From contig NZ_FBWL01000168.1 in the NCBI RefSeq assembly GCF_001517425.1, forward strand, positions 80,138 to 144,137: a DNA stretch of 64,000 nucleotides, read 5' to 3'. This document shows positions 52,582 through 61,444 of this stretch, piece after piece (position 1 is the first letter of the stretch; each line of letters opens with the position of its first letter). The notes beneath the pieces were generated by a model, which was not told the DNA's origin, made no database searches, and saw only the letters and a program-made list of their open reading frames with translations. The translations under genes and the position numbers were made by a program. The stretch is from Clostridium sp. C105KSO13 (GTDB lineage Bacteria > Bacillota > Clostridia > Lachnospirales > Lachnospiraceae).

Positions 52582-52791
52582 GTGTATCGAATTGTATGTA
52601 CAAAACAGACAGCAAAGGCTACCAAGAATTTAAAGGCAGCAAGCCTTTCTATAAAGGCGAAGAAAATAATTAAGATTATTAGAGATGAACCATTTAGGAA
52701 TCCACCGCCATATGAAGGACTAGTTGGTAATTTAGACGGGTTCTATTCCAGAGGAATCAACATTAAGTATAGATTAGCCTATCAAGTATAA
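52582..52791 (+). pseudogene. Truncated Txe/YoeB-like toxin remnant
   Basis: 69 codons from a GTG. The text reads as the N-terminal three quarters of a YoeB/Txe RelE-fold toxin: YRIVCTKQTAK, then a helix, then RDEPFRNPPPYEGLVGNL and YSRGINIKYRLAYQV. Full-length family members continue with a strand ending in WTHYE-like catalytic residues. Here a TAA ends the frame first, and no frame downstream restores it. No antitoxin gene lies upstream; the rpsI terminator is directly before it. It is probably an inactive relic. Confidence 0.65.
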
Positions 52792-52904
52792 GATAAAATG
52801 GCAGTTCGATAAAATTATATTGCGCCAGTTTTGCCTTCAGAAATCGGAAAGCTACAAAGATACCGCATGGCAATGAAGAGTGGGTGACGATGGAGGGCTG
52901 AGAA

Positions 52905-53837
52905 ATGGTAATTTTCATTATTTTTCTTTTTGTAAATATATTTACTACAGGTATTTTTGTGCTGGTATATGGAGGAAAGCAGCCTTACGGTGAAGGGATG
53001 CTTTTAGGCGTACATATCCCCGATTATGCCGTACATGATCCGGATGTTGACGCTTTAATGAAAACGTACAGGAAAAGAACAAAAAGGTTTTACCTTACAA
53101 ATTTCTTCATCTCTGCTGCAATCTGTTTTTTAAACTTCTGGTATTTTTCTATCTTCCTAATAGCATGGAGTCTTTGGATCGTGGAGCTGTGCACAGGAGC
53201 TATCTGGCTCCTGTATGGCACCCACAAAAAACTGTATGCTTTAAAAATGGACAGGGGCTGGGAGGCAGATATAGAACAGGTATACGGGGACGATGATGTG
53301 TACTGGAAAAATGGATGGTACAATAATCCGAACGATAAAAGACTTTGGGTGCCGGATAGATTTTGTTCTTCAAATTACGCAACTAACATGGCGAGACCGG
53401 CAGGAAAGATATTTACATTTGGGCTTCTTGGAGGAACCGCGGTTCTTCTGCTAATACTTTTTGTTGTATTTCTCAGGGCCGACTTTACGCCCAGGTACAT
53501 GGAGTTAAGCGGACATACTGTCCAAATATCATCCCCAATGTCCCCAATTGCTTTTGATCTTAAGGATGTAAAGGACTTTAAACTGTTGGATAAAATGCCT
53601 GAAGGGAATTTTACAAGAACGAATGGTCTTGCAGATGACAGGCAGCTTGTCGGAAAGTTTCGGGAAAAAGAGACAGGAGATTATAGAATGTATGTCTATA
53701 AAAAGCATTTTCCCGTGTTACAGATTCATTTGCCGGAATACACGGTACTCATAAATAGCGACGAAAAGGGACAGACTGAATCCTGGTACCAGGAGCTTGC
53801 TGACAGACTCCCTGAGTTAACTGTCGTGGAGAAGTAA
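52905..53837 (+). CDS. Membrane protein with DUF5808-like segment
   Basis: 310 residues. Hydrophobic segments lie near 1-20, 65-105 and 170-192. Between them lies the motif DDDVYWKNGWYNNPNDKRLWV (about 130-150), which recalls the DUF5808 motif of DUF1648/SdpI-related membrane proteins. The C-terminal 100 residues look like a PH-type soluble domain. No ribosome binding site of standard strength is seen before the ATG, and an upstream GGAGG is imperfectly spaced. The function is unknown. Confidence 0.7.
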   Translation: MVIFIIFLFVNIFTTGIFVLVYGGKQPYGEGMLLGVHIPDYAVHDPDVDALMKTYRKRTKRFYLTNFFISAAICFLNFWYFSIFLIAWSLWIVELCTGAIWLLYGTHKKLYALKMDRGWEADIEQVYGDDDVYWKNGWYNNPNDKRLWVPDRFCSSNYATNMARPAGKIFTFGLLGGTAVLLLILFVVFLRADFTPRYMELSGHTVQISSPMSPIAFDLKDVKDFKLLDKMPEGNFTRTNGLADDRQLVGKFREKETGDYRMYVYKKHFPVLQIHLPEYTVLINSDEKGQTESWYQELADRLPELTVVEK

Positions 53838-53843
53838 GTGCAT

Positions 53844-53882
53844 GAGGGCATATGACAAGATTTTATACTTGCCATATGCCTC
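53844..53882. terminator. Terminator after the DUF5808-like gene
   Basis: GAGGGCATATG and CATATGCCTC form a stem of about 10 bp with inner pairing, followed by TCTTC. Confidence 0.65.
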
Positions 53883-53989
53883 TCTTCATGCTATACTTCA
53901 CCTAAAACATTTGTCAACGAGAAATACTTCGTCGGGCAAGAATGCCATAGGCGTAATTTATAATTTTTTTTAGGAGGTTTTATTTTTTT

Positions 53990-55306
53990 ATGGACGCGGA
54001 CCCTGACGGGAACTCTATTTTATTTCGATTGGTATTGTTATTATTCTTTACACTCATGAATGCTTTTTTTGCCGGAGCCGAGATGGCTGTGGTTTCTGTA
54101 AATAAAACCAGAATCCGCACTTTGGCCGATGAAGGCAGCAAAAAGGCAATCGTCATTCAAAGCCTCTTTGAGGATTCAACGAAGTTTCTTTCAACGATTC
54201 AGGTAGCTATAACATTTGCAGGATTTTATTCCAGTGCATCTGCTGCGGCGGGAATTGCGCCGGTTCTTGGGGAGTGGTTGGAGAGCATACAGATGCCTTA
54301 CAGTGACGCCATTGCCAGCAACGGGGTGACATTAGTTTTGATGTTCTTTAATCTTGTATTTGGTGAACTTGTGCCCAAAAGAGTTGCATTGCAGAAAGCA
54401 GAAACTTTTTGTATGGTGACAGTAATGCCGATTCATTATATATCGAAGGTGCTTTCTCCGTTTATTAAACTTTTGTCAGTATCTACAAAAGGCGTACTTA
54501 AATTGATGGGATTGAAAACCGAGGATCAGGAAGAAGCTGTTACGGAAGAAGAAATCAGAGCTCTTATGAAGATGGGAAATGAGAACGGCACATTTGATGA
54601 TGATGAGCGGGAGATGATAAATTCTGTCTTTTCATTTGATGACAGAAGCGCCAGAGAAATTATGGTGCCCAGACGCGATGTGTACGTACTGGACGTGGAG
54701 AAACCTTTTGATACTCTGATGGATGAGATTTTGGAATCCAGACACTCCAGGATTCCCGTCTATGAAGGAAATATAGATAACATTATCGGCATATTGCACA
54801 TAAAGGATGTTATGATTGCAGTGAGAAAACATGGTCTGGAAGCTCTGAACATCAGAAAGCTGCTGAGGAAACCTTTCTTTGTTCCTGACAGCAGAGATGC
54901 GGATGATTTGTTTCGGGAACTTCAAAAGCAAAGAAGGCACATGGCTGTTCTCGTGGATGAATACGGCGGCTTTTCCGGAATCGTTACTATAGAAGATCTT
55001 GTGGAAGAGATTATGGGAGAAATCAGTGAGGAATATGAAGATATAGTTCAGGAAATCGTTGCGCTGGGCGATGGGGAATACCTGCTGGACGGAGGAATCC
55101 TGATTGATGATCTCAATGAGGAAATGGACTTAAAGCTTGTGACCGAAAACTATGATACTCTGTCAGGTTATCTGATTGAAAAACTGGGGTATATTCCGGG
55201 GAAAGACTGCCGGGAAACTGTAGTGGAGGATGATTTGGAGTTTACGATTGAGGAGGTAAAGGGAAATCGTATTACCAAGGTAATCATGAGAGAAATCTCA
55301 CCTTAG
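53990..55306 (+). CDS. CNNM/HlyC-CorC family transport protein
   Basis: 438 residues. An N-terminal DUF21/CNNM membrane domain with four helices covers about 10-190 (NAFFAGAEMAVVSVNK). A pair of CBS domains follows (about 215-335, VPRRDVYVLD and HMAVLVDEYGG), then a CorC/HlyC C-terminal domain from about 355. Members export Mg2+ or Co2+ or protect against metal stress; the old hemolysin label is unfounded. AGGAGG lies about 14 nt before the ATG, somewhat far. Confidence 0.9.
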   Translation: MDADPDGNSILFRLVLLLFFTLMNAFFAGAEMAVVSVNKTRIRTLADEGSKKAIVIQSLFEDSTKFLSTIQVAITFAGFYSSASAAAGIAPVLGEWLESIQMPYSDAIASNGVTLVLMFFNLVFGELVPKRVALQKAETFCMVTVMPIHYISKVLSPFIKLLSVSTKGVLKLMGLKTEDQEEAVTEEEIRALMKMGNENGTFDDDEREMINSVFSFDDRSAREIMVPRRDVYVLDVEKPFDTLMDEILESRHSRIPVYEGNIDNIIGILHIKDVMIAVRKHGLEALNIRKLLRKPFFVPDSRDADDLFRELQKQRRHMAVLVDEYGGFSGIVTIEDLVEEIMGEISEEYEDIVQEIVALGDGEYLLDGGILIDDLNEEMDLKLVTENYDTLSGYLIEKLGYIPGKDCRETVVEDDLEFTIEEVKGNRITKVIMREISP

Positions 55307-55309
55307 TTA

Positions 55310-55338
55310 TTGAACTTACAAAACTTCACAGGTATAAT
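55310..55338 (+). promoter_or_regulatory. Promoter of the PurO-type gene
   Basis: TTGAAC (55310-55315), 17 nt, TATAAT (55333-55338), about 48 nt before the start codon. Confidence 0.78.
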
Positions 55339-55385
55339 AAGTCTGTATTCAATAAACTATCATGGAATTGAAGGAGAGCTATCTT

Positions 55386-56099
55386 ATGAAAATGTTATCC
55401 ATTGAGCAGGAATTGAAGAACAACAGTTATCCGGGAAGAGGCATTATTATCGGCAGAAGTGAAGATGGCAATACAGCCATAACGGCTTATTTTATTATGG
55501 GCCGAAGCGAGAACAGCCGCAACCGAATATTTGTGGAGGATGGGGAAGGTATCAGGACTCAGGCCTTTGACCCCAGCAGAATGGCGGATCCGAGCCTCAT
55601 TATTTATGCCCCTGTGCGCGTGCTGGGTAATAAGACAATTGTGACAAATGGAGATCATACAGATACCATATATGAAAATATGGACAAGCAGATGACCTTT
55701 GAACAAAGCCTGCGCCTAAGAGGGTTTGAACCGGATGGCCCTAATTATACACCTCGTATTTCAGGAATCATGCATATAGAAGATGGAAGCTTTAACTATG
55801 CCATGTCCATTTTGAAAAGCAACAATGGCAGCCCGAAAAGCTGCAGCCGCTACACCTTTGCTTATGAGAACCCTAATGCAGGCGAAGGACACTTTCTTCA
55901 TACCTATATGTATGATGACAATCCGCTGCCAAGCTTTGAAGGAGAACCAAAGTGGATTTCTGTGAGCGGTGACATAGACTACTTTACTGGGACTTTGTGG
56001 AACAGCTTGAATGAGGACAACAAGGTTTCGCTGTTTGTACGTTATATAGATATTGCATCAGGTACATATGAGACACGGATTGTGAATAAGTACAGGTAA
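55386..56099 (+). CDS. purO: IMP cyclohydrolase, PurO type
   Basis: 237 residues. The sequence follows the PurO/IMP cyclohydrolase family: NSYPGRGIIIGRS, AYFIMGRSENSRNR, THGDHTD-like TNGDHTD and FEPDGPNYTPRISG. It closes FAICAR to IMP, the last purine step, replacing the cyclohydrolase half of bifunctional PurH. ATG 55386 has AAGGAG 9 nt upstream and is preferred over the earlier in-frame ATG at 55362. The matching transformylase gene lies 1.2 kb downstream, with an IS110 relic in between. Confidence 0.9.
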   Translation: MKMLSIEQELKNNSYPGRGIIIGRSEDGNTAITAYFIMGRSENSRNRIFVEDGEGIRTQAFDPSRMADPSLIIYAPVRVLGNKTIVTNGDHTDTIYENMDKQMTFEQSLRLRGFEPDGPNYTPRISGIMHIEDGSFNYAMSILKSNNGSPKSCSRYTFAYENPNAGEGHFLHTYMYDDNPLPSFEGEPKWISVSGDIDYFTGTLWNSLNEDNKVSLFVRYIDIASGTYETRIVNKYR

Positions 56100-56205
56100 G
56101 GAGTAGAGGAAGTTTGAAACAAAAAGGCAGCAGTTAAAGAAAAAGTAGTGTATAGCAAACAAGCCATCTTTCGCTGGCTTCAAAAAGAGAATATAGGCAC
56201 AACAC

Positions 56206-57200
56206 TTAATTCATGGCAGGAGCGATATCATCTTTGATGATATATACACGATGTTTTAGCAGGCTAAGTGCCTGTGAAGTAGTCAAAATTTTTGGCTTAT
56301 TCACAGGTCTTGATTCAAGAAAGCCTTCTGGTGTGTACGGTTTTAAATCTGAGAGTATGTGCCAGATAGCGGTCAGGAGCATACGGCAGACAGCAATAAT
56401 AGCTTTCTTGTGACCACGACGTGCTTTTATACGTCTGTAGCGAGTAATTAATTCAGGATGTTTCTTCGATTTTAATAAAGCATTTGCAACTTGCACCAGA
56501 ACTGGTTTAAAATAGGAACCAGCACGGGAGATTCGAGTTGCTTTGATTTTACTGACGCTTTGATCATTACGAGGACAACATCCGGCCCATGAAACAAGGT
56601 GTTTCGCTGTGGGGAAAACAGACATATCACCACCGATTTCAGAAAGGACCTGGATAGCAGTCATTGGATTCTTATTAAATCCAGGGACTGTACGTATTAG
56701 ATCAAGTGGAGCTTGGTACTTGTCACTGAGACAAAGGATTTCCCGTTCTACTTTATCTATGTGTAATCTCAACTCATCTATGTGATTGAGACACTGTTTG
56801 AGTTTTACAGCCTGTTCAGGGCATAATGCGCCATCGACAGCCGCTTGAATTTCTTCAATGGGAGTCTTGCATCCGCCGTGTACAAAAGGTGCAACATCAA
56901 ATATTTCCCCGGGATGAGCAAGTATCTGTTCTGTAATAGAGCGTGCTGACTTTCCAAAAACATCACTGAACACATCATCAAGCTTGAAATTAGATACGGT
57001 AAGACAGTTTTGAGCACGATTCTTTTCACCAACGATCATACAGGTGAGTTTGAACCGGTACCGCACTAAATCTCTCAGGATATCAATAAAGGTTGTCCTA
57101 GATGTTGTTATAGGTGGAATAAAGGAAGGTTTGATCATATCGCACATAAAGAGATCGCAGATCCATTTGGCATCTTTACGGTCAGTCTTATAAGGAAACT
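56206..57200 (-). pseudogene. 5'-truncated IS110 family transposase
   Basis: About 328 residues of an IS110 transposase of normally about 400. The C-terminal Transposase_20 domain is complete (DLIRTVPGFNKNPMTAIQVLSEIG, then SRAGSYFKPVLVQVANALL with the Ser nucleophile region). The N-terminal DEDD domain is cut. Homology begins at K-T-D-R-K-D-A-K-W near 57197 and an in-frame stop precedes it, so the first catalytic Asp and the Glu are missing. The first ATG left is at 57147. Inactive relic. The upstream end that normally carries the bridge RNA is also gone. Confidence 0.82.
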
Positions 57201-57291
57201 ATATCAGAAAGAAAATAAATTAGAAAGCGAAAAGTAGACCACGGGTTTCATAACCCCATAGGTGCCTTTCGCAGAAAGGCGGAATATAAAG

Positions 57292-58470
57292 ATGAAAGAA
57301 TTGGAATTGAAATATGGCTGTAACCCGAATCAGAAACCATCTAGAATCTACATCCAGGATGGGAGTGAGCTGCCTGTTCAGGTATTATGCGGGCGGCCGG
57401 GATATATCAACTTTCTGGATGCTTTCAATGGCTGGCAGCTGGTGACAGAACTTAAAAAAGCCACAGGCCTCCCGGCGGCGGCCTCGTTTAAACATGTATC
57501 TCCGGCAGGGGCTGCTGTGGGACTCCCATTAAGTGAGACACTTGCCAGAATCTACTGGGTGGATGATTTGGGAGAACTTTCTCCCCTTGCCTGTGCTTAT
57601 GCCAGAGCAAGAGGTGCAGACAGAATGTCTTCTTTCGGAGATTTCATTTGTCTGTCCGATGTCTGTGACCTGGATACTGCAAGACTTATTAAAAGAGAAG
57701 TCTCTGACGGTGTTATTGCCCCCGGATATGAACCGGAAGCTCTTGAGCTGTTGAAGCAGAAAAAGAAGGGCAGGTATAATGTGATCCAGATGGATAAGAA
57801 TTATGTGCCTGAGCATCTGGAACACAAAGAAGTTTTTGGCATTACATTTGAACAGGGACGCAATGAGTTTGAGATTAATGATAATTTCTTTTCCGACGTA
57901 GTTACGGAAAATAAAGACATTCCCAAAGCAGCCAGAATAGACCTTACCATTGCCATGGTGACATTGAAGTATACCCAATCCAATTCCGTGTGCTATGTCA
58001 AAGGTGGACAGGCTATCGGTATCGGAGCAGGGCAGCAGTCCCGTATTCACTGTACAAGACTTGCGGGCCAGAAGGCGGATAACTGGTGGCTGCGCCAGAA
58101 TCCAAAGGTGCTTGGACTTACATTTAAACAAGGCCTTGGCAGAGCGGATAGGGACAATGCGATTGACTTATATATTGGAAAGGAATATATGGATGTCCTT
58201 TCAGATGGCGCGTGGGAAAATATATTCGAGAAAAAGCCTGAGGTATTTTTAAAGGAAGAAAAACGTGCATGGTTAGATGAAATGACCGATATTTCTCTAG
58301 GTTCTGATGCATTTTTTCCTTTCGGAGACAACATTGAGCGTGCACACAAAAGCGGTGTAAAATACGTGGCACAGCCGGGCGGTTCAGTGAGGGATGACAA
58401 CGTCATCGCAGTCTGCAACAAATATCAGATAGCCATGGCCTTCACCGGTCTCCGCCTGTTCCACCACTGA
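57292..58470 (+). CDS. Stand-alone AICAR transformylase (PurH N-formyl transfer half)
   Basis: 392 residues, corresponding to the AICARFT part of PurH without the MGS-like cyclohydrolase domain. Landmarks are KYGCNPNQKPSR, AASFKHVSPAGAAVGLPL with the catalytic Lys-His, TLKYTQSNSVCYVKGGQAIGIGAGQQSR and the C-terminal QPGGSVRDDNVI. It formylates AICAR using 10-formyl-tetrahydrofolate. Together with purO it replaces bifunctional PurH. ATG 57292 with AAGGCGG upstream is preferred over 57262. The IS110 relic ends about 90 nt upstream. Confidence 0.92.
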   Translation: MKELELKYGCNPNQKPSRIYIQDGSELPVQVLCGRPGYINFLDAFNGWQLVTELKKATGLPAAASFKHVSPAGAAVGLPLSETLARIYWVDDLGELSPLACAYARARGADRMSSFGDFICLSDVCDLDTARLIKREVSDGVIAPGYEPEALELLKQKKKGRYNVIQMDKNYVPEHLEHKEVFGITFEQGRNEFEINDNFFSDVVTENKDIPKAARIDLTIAMVTLKYTQSNSVCYVKGGQAIGIGAGQQSRIHCTRLAGQKADNWWLRQNPKVLGLTFKQGLGRADRDNAIDLYIGKEYMDVLSDGAWENIFEKKPEVFLKEEKRAWLDEMTDISLGSDAFFPFGDNIERAHKSGVKYVAQPGGSVRDDNVIAVCNKYQIAMAFTGLRLFHH

Positions 58471-58480
58471 CCGATAGTGA

Positions 58481-58508
58481 TTGGCACGTAATATTATTAT
58501 TATATTAT
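58481..58508 (+). promoter_or_regulatory. Possible tsaE promoter
   Basis: TTGGCA (58481-58486), 16 nt, TATTAT (58503-58508), 22 nt before the tsaE start codon. The very AT-rich spacer makes this tentative. Confidence 0.45.
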
Positions 58509-58530
58509 TAGTGCAGAAGAAAGGATTTAT

Positions 58531-58956
58531 ATGGTATTAGAAACGAGAAGTCCCGAGCAGACTTTTCAGATTGGAAAGGCCCTTGGGGAAAAGGCAAAGT
58601 CCGGGCAGGTCTATACACTTAATGGTGACCTTGGAGTCGGAAAGACCTTGTTCACCAAAGGGTTTGCTGCTGGACTTGGAATAGAAGAACCTGTCAGCAG
58701 TCCTACATTTACGATTGTGCAGATATACGACGAAGGGCGTCTGCCGTTCTATCATTTTGATGTCTATCGAATTGGGGATGTGGAAGAGATGGACGAAGTG
58801 GGATATGAGGATTATATACTGGGTGAGGGAGTCAGTCTTATCGAATGGGCAGATCTCATTGAAGAAATCCTTCCGGATAAACGCACGGAGATTACGATTG
58901 AAAAAGATTTGGAACAGGGATTTGAATACCGAAGAATTACAATCGAAGAGATATAG
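58531..58956 (+). CDS. tsaE: tRNA threonylcarbamoyladenosine biosynthesis ATPase TsaE
   Basis: 141 residues. It has Walker A GDLGVGKT (about 32-39), SSPTFTIVQIY, FHFDVYRI and LIEWADLI, the TsaE signature set. It supports the TsaBD complex that makes t6A37 on tRNAs reading ANN codons. It is 17 nt upstream of the tsaB-rimI fusion, and tsaD lies 2.5 kb further on the same strand. Confidence 0.95.
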   Translation: MVLETRSPEQTFQIGKALGEKAKSGQVYTLNGDLGVGKTLFTKGFAAGLGIEEPVSSPTFTIVQIYDEGRLPFYHFDVYRIGDVEEMDEVGYEDYILGEGVSLIEWADLIEEILPDKRTEITIEKDLEQGFEYRRITIEEI

Positions 58957-58973
58957 AGAGGAAGTATTATAAT

Positions 58974-60158
58974 ATGCGGGTATTGGCAATTGACAGTTCC
59001 GGACTTACAGCGACCGTGGCGGTCGTAGAGGAGGATCGGACTTTAGCAGAATACACCATCGACTATAAAAAGACTCATTCACAGACTTTGCTTCCCATGA
59101 TAGATGAAGTGGTGAAGATGATTGAACTGGATCTTACAACGATAGATGCTATTGCAGTAGCGGGAGGACCGGGTTCATTTACTGGACTGCGGATAGGTTC
59201 AGCTACAGCAAAGGGGTTGGGACTGGCTTTGAAAAAGCCGCTGATTCATATTCCGACTGTGGATGCTCTGGCATATCAGGTTTACGGATGTGAGGATATT
59301 GTATGCCCTATTATGGATGCCAGAAGGAACCAGGTATATACAGGGCTGTACACCTTTTCGAGGCGGGCCGGAAAAAAAGAGTACTCCTATGAGGCCGAAT
59401 CTGTGTTTCAGGTTATACGAATGCAGATGGCAGTATCAATTGAGGAATTAATCCGACGCCTGAATGTATACAGAAGACCAGTAATATTTCTTGGAGATGG
59501 CGTTCCGGTATTTAAGGATATTATTGAAGAAAGGATTCAGGTACCTTACTCTTTCGCACCGCCCCATATGAGCCGCCAGAGAGCTGCAGCGGTTGGGGCC
59601 CTGGGGATTCAGTACTATAAAGCGGGGAAAATAGAAACAGCCATGGAACATAAGCCGGATTATCTTAGAATATCACAAGCCGAGCGCGAACGTGAACAGC
59701 GAGAGAAAGAAGCAGAATTGCTTGTCAGGCCATTGGGGCCCGAGGATGCCGCTGCTATTTCAGGGTTGGAATTTCAGATATTTCCCGATTTCTGGAGTGA
59801 GAGAGGTGTACTGGACACAATAAATCAGCCTGGCTCTATCTGTATAGGAGCGGAAAAATCGGGAAGGCTTGCAGGGTATGCACTTGCTTACGATATGGCG
59901 GGAGAGGCAGAGATTGCCCGCATTGCAGTGGAAATGGAATCGCGGAAGCAGGGAGTCGGCAAAAGCCTTATGCGGAAGCTGGAAGAAATATGCAAAGATA
60001 GAAATATTCAAAAAATACTTCTTGATGTGCGGGAAAGCAATGAACCGGCACGAACCTTTTACCGGAAGGAGGGGTTCCGGGAGGATGGAGTCCGGCATAA
60101 CATTTATGACAACCCGAAGGAAGATGCTGTCTTGATGAGCAGAGAACCGGTAAAATAG
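58974..60158 (+). CDS. tsaB: TsaB-RimI fusion protein
   Basis: 394 residues combining two enzymes. Residues 1 to about 235 are TsaB (VLAIDSSGLTATVAV, AVAGGPGSFTGLRIG), the partner of TsaD in t6A synthesis. Residues 245-394 form a GNAT domain of the RimI type (RIAVEMESRKQGVGKSLM acetyl-CoA loop, ESNEPARTFYRKEGF), which acetylates the N-terminus of ribosomal protein S18. In most bacteria these are separate neighbouring genes. No internal stop or frameshift is present, so the fusion is real at sequence level. Confidence 0.93.
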   Translation: MRVLAIDSSGLTATVAVVEEDRTLAEYTIDYKKTHSQTLLPMIDEVVKMIELDLTTIDAIAVAGGPGSFTGLRIGSATAKGLGLALKKPLIHIPTVDALAYQVYGCEDIVCPIMDARRNQVYTGLYTFSRRAGKKEYSYEAESVFQVIRMQMAVSIEELIRRLNVYRRPVIFLGDGVPVFKDIIEERIQVPYSFAPPHMSRQRAAAVGALGIQYYKAGKIETAMEHKPDYLRISQAEREREQREKEAELLVRPLGPEDAAAISGLEFQIFPDFWSERGVLDTINQPGSICIGAEKSGRLAGYALAYDMAGEAEIARIAVEMESRKQGVGKSLMRKLEEICKDRNIQKILLDVRESNEPARTFYRKEGFREDGVRHNIYDNPKEDAVLMSREPVK

Positions 60159-60287
60159 AATGTTTTATTGACCTGCTGGAAGACAGCCTGTAATTGAGGA
60201 AGTACTTCCCAGTAGGAAAACATGTCTAAATTCGTTATAATAAAGGCGTAACAAAGGAGAAGTTAGAACAACACAGGAGGAATTTGT

Positions 60288-60521
60288 ATGCGCCAGTATC
60301 AATTAAAAGAAGCAAAAGAAGTAAAAAAAATTATCTGCAATAAATGCGGAAAAGAAATACCGGTTGTGAACGGGCATGCAGAGGAAGGTGTTTTTAGTGT
60401 AGATTACACATGGGGATACTTTTCTGAAAAGGATGGAGAAAAGCATTCTTTTGATTTGTGTGAATCCTGTTATAATAAAATGCTCGTCTCATTTAAAATA
60501 CCGGTGGAGATAGAGGAGTAA
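60288..60521 (+). CDS. Small zinc-ribbon-like protein
   Basis: 77 residues. Two CX2C pairs (ICNKCGK near 18-21 and LCESCYNK near 61-64) would form a zinc ribbon around a hydrophobic core (DYTWGYFSEKDGEKHSFDLC). AGGAGG precedes the ATG, and a TATAAT box lies at 60234-60239. It ends 1 nt before rnz, so the two are co-translated. It matches no named family I can recall; a nucleic-acid or metal-related role is possible. Confidence 0.75.
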   Translation: MRQYQLKEAKEVKKIICNKCGKEIPVVNGHAEEGVFSVDYTWGYFSEKDGEKHSFDLCESCYNKMLVSFKIPVEIEE

Positions 60522-60522
60522 T

Positions 60523-61428
60523 ATGTTAGATGTATGTTTGCTTGGAAGTGGCGGAATGATGCCGCTTCCCTATCGATGGCTGACGGCACTGATGGTAAGA
60601 ACCGGCGGCAGCAGTCTACTGATAGACTGTGGAGAAGGAACACAAATAGCAATTAAGGAAAAAGGGTGGAGTTTTAAACCTATCGATGTTATCTGCTTTA
60701 CCCATTATCACGGGGATCATATCAGCGGGCTTCCGGGTCTGCTCCTCACTATGGGGAATGCAGACCGCAGGGAACCCCTCACTTTGATTGGTCCCAAAGG
60801 TCTGGAGCGAGTGGTAAATTCACTGAGAGTGATAGCACCGGAGCTCCCTTTTTCTATTCGTTTTATGGAAATAGAAGGGGCACAGCAGACATTCGAGATG
60901 AATGGATATCGGCTGAAAGCATTCCGGGTAAACCACAATGTGCTGTGTTATGGGTATACTTTGGAGATTGACCGTACAGGAAAATTTGACGTAGAAAGAG
61001 CTATGGAACAGGAAATCCCACAGAAATACTGGAATCCTCTACAAAAAGGTGAATCTGTAGAGGCTTTAGGACGGGTTCTGACACCTGCTATGGTTCTGGG
61101 ACCGCCCAGAAAGGGTATTAAGCTCACTTATACCACGGATACAAGACCTACGGACTCTATACGTGAAAATGCAATAGAATCTGATTTATTTATATGTGAA
61201 GGTATGTATGGAGAAAAAGATAAAGCTGCCAAAGCAGTGGAGTATAAGCACATGACCTTTTACGAGGCTGCACAGTTGGCCAAAGAAGCCCGTGTAAAGG
61301 AAATGTGGCTGACACACTACAGTCCTTCTCTTACAAGGCCGGAAGAATATATGGATGAAGTACACAAAATTTTTCCGGAAGCAAAAGCGGGAAAAGACAA
61401 AATGTCGGCGGAACTGGTGTTTGAGTAG
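60523..61428 (+). CDS. rnz: Ribonuclease Z
   Basis: 301 residues, metallo-beta-lactamase fold with HYHGDH zinc motif (about 66-71), the exosite arm region and a late H-M-T-F-Y-E and L-T-H-Y-S. It trims tRNA 3' trailers. The gene starts 1 nt after the small zinc-ribbon gene stop. Confidence 0.95.
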   Translation: MLDVCLLGSGGMMPLPYRWLTALMVRTGGSSLLIDCGEGTQIAIKEKGWSFKPIDVICFTHYHGDHISGLPGLLLTMGNADRREPLTLIGPKGLERVVNSLRVIAPELPFSIRFMEIEGAQQTFEMNGYRLKAFRVNHNVLCYGYTLEIDRTGKFDVERAMEQEIPQKYWNPLQKGESVEALGRVLTPAMVLGPPRKGIKLTYTTDTRPTDSIRENAIESDLFICEGMYGEKDKAAKAVEYKHMTFYEAAQLAKEARVKEMWLTHYSPSLTRPEEYMDEVHKIFPEAKAGKDKMSAELVFE

Positions 61429-61444
61429 AAATGGAGAAATGGAT

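Noticed and set aside
52428..52673. 81-codon open frame running out of the rpsI end
   Set aside because: It is a shifted reading of rpsI and its terminator, with no start signal of its own.
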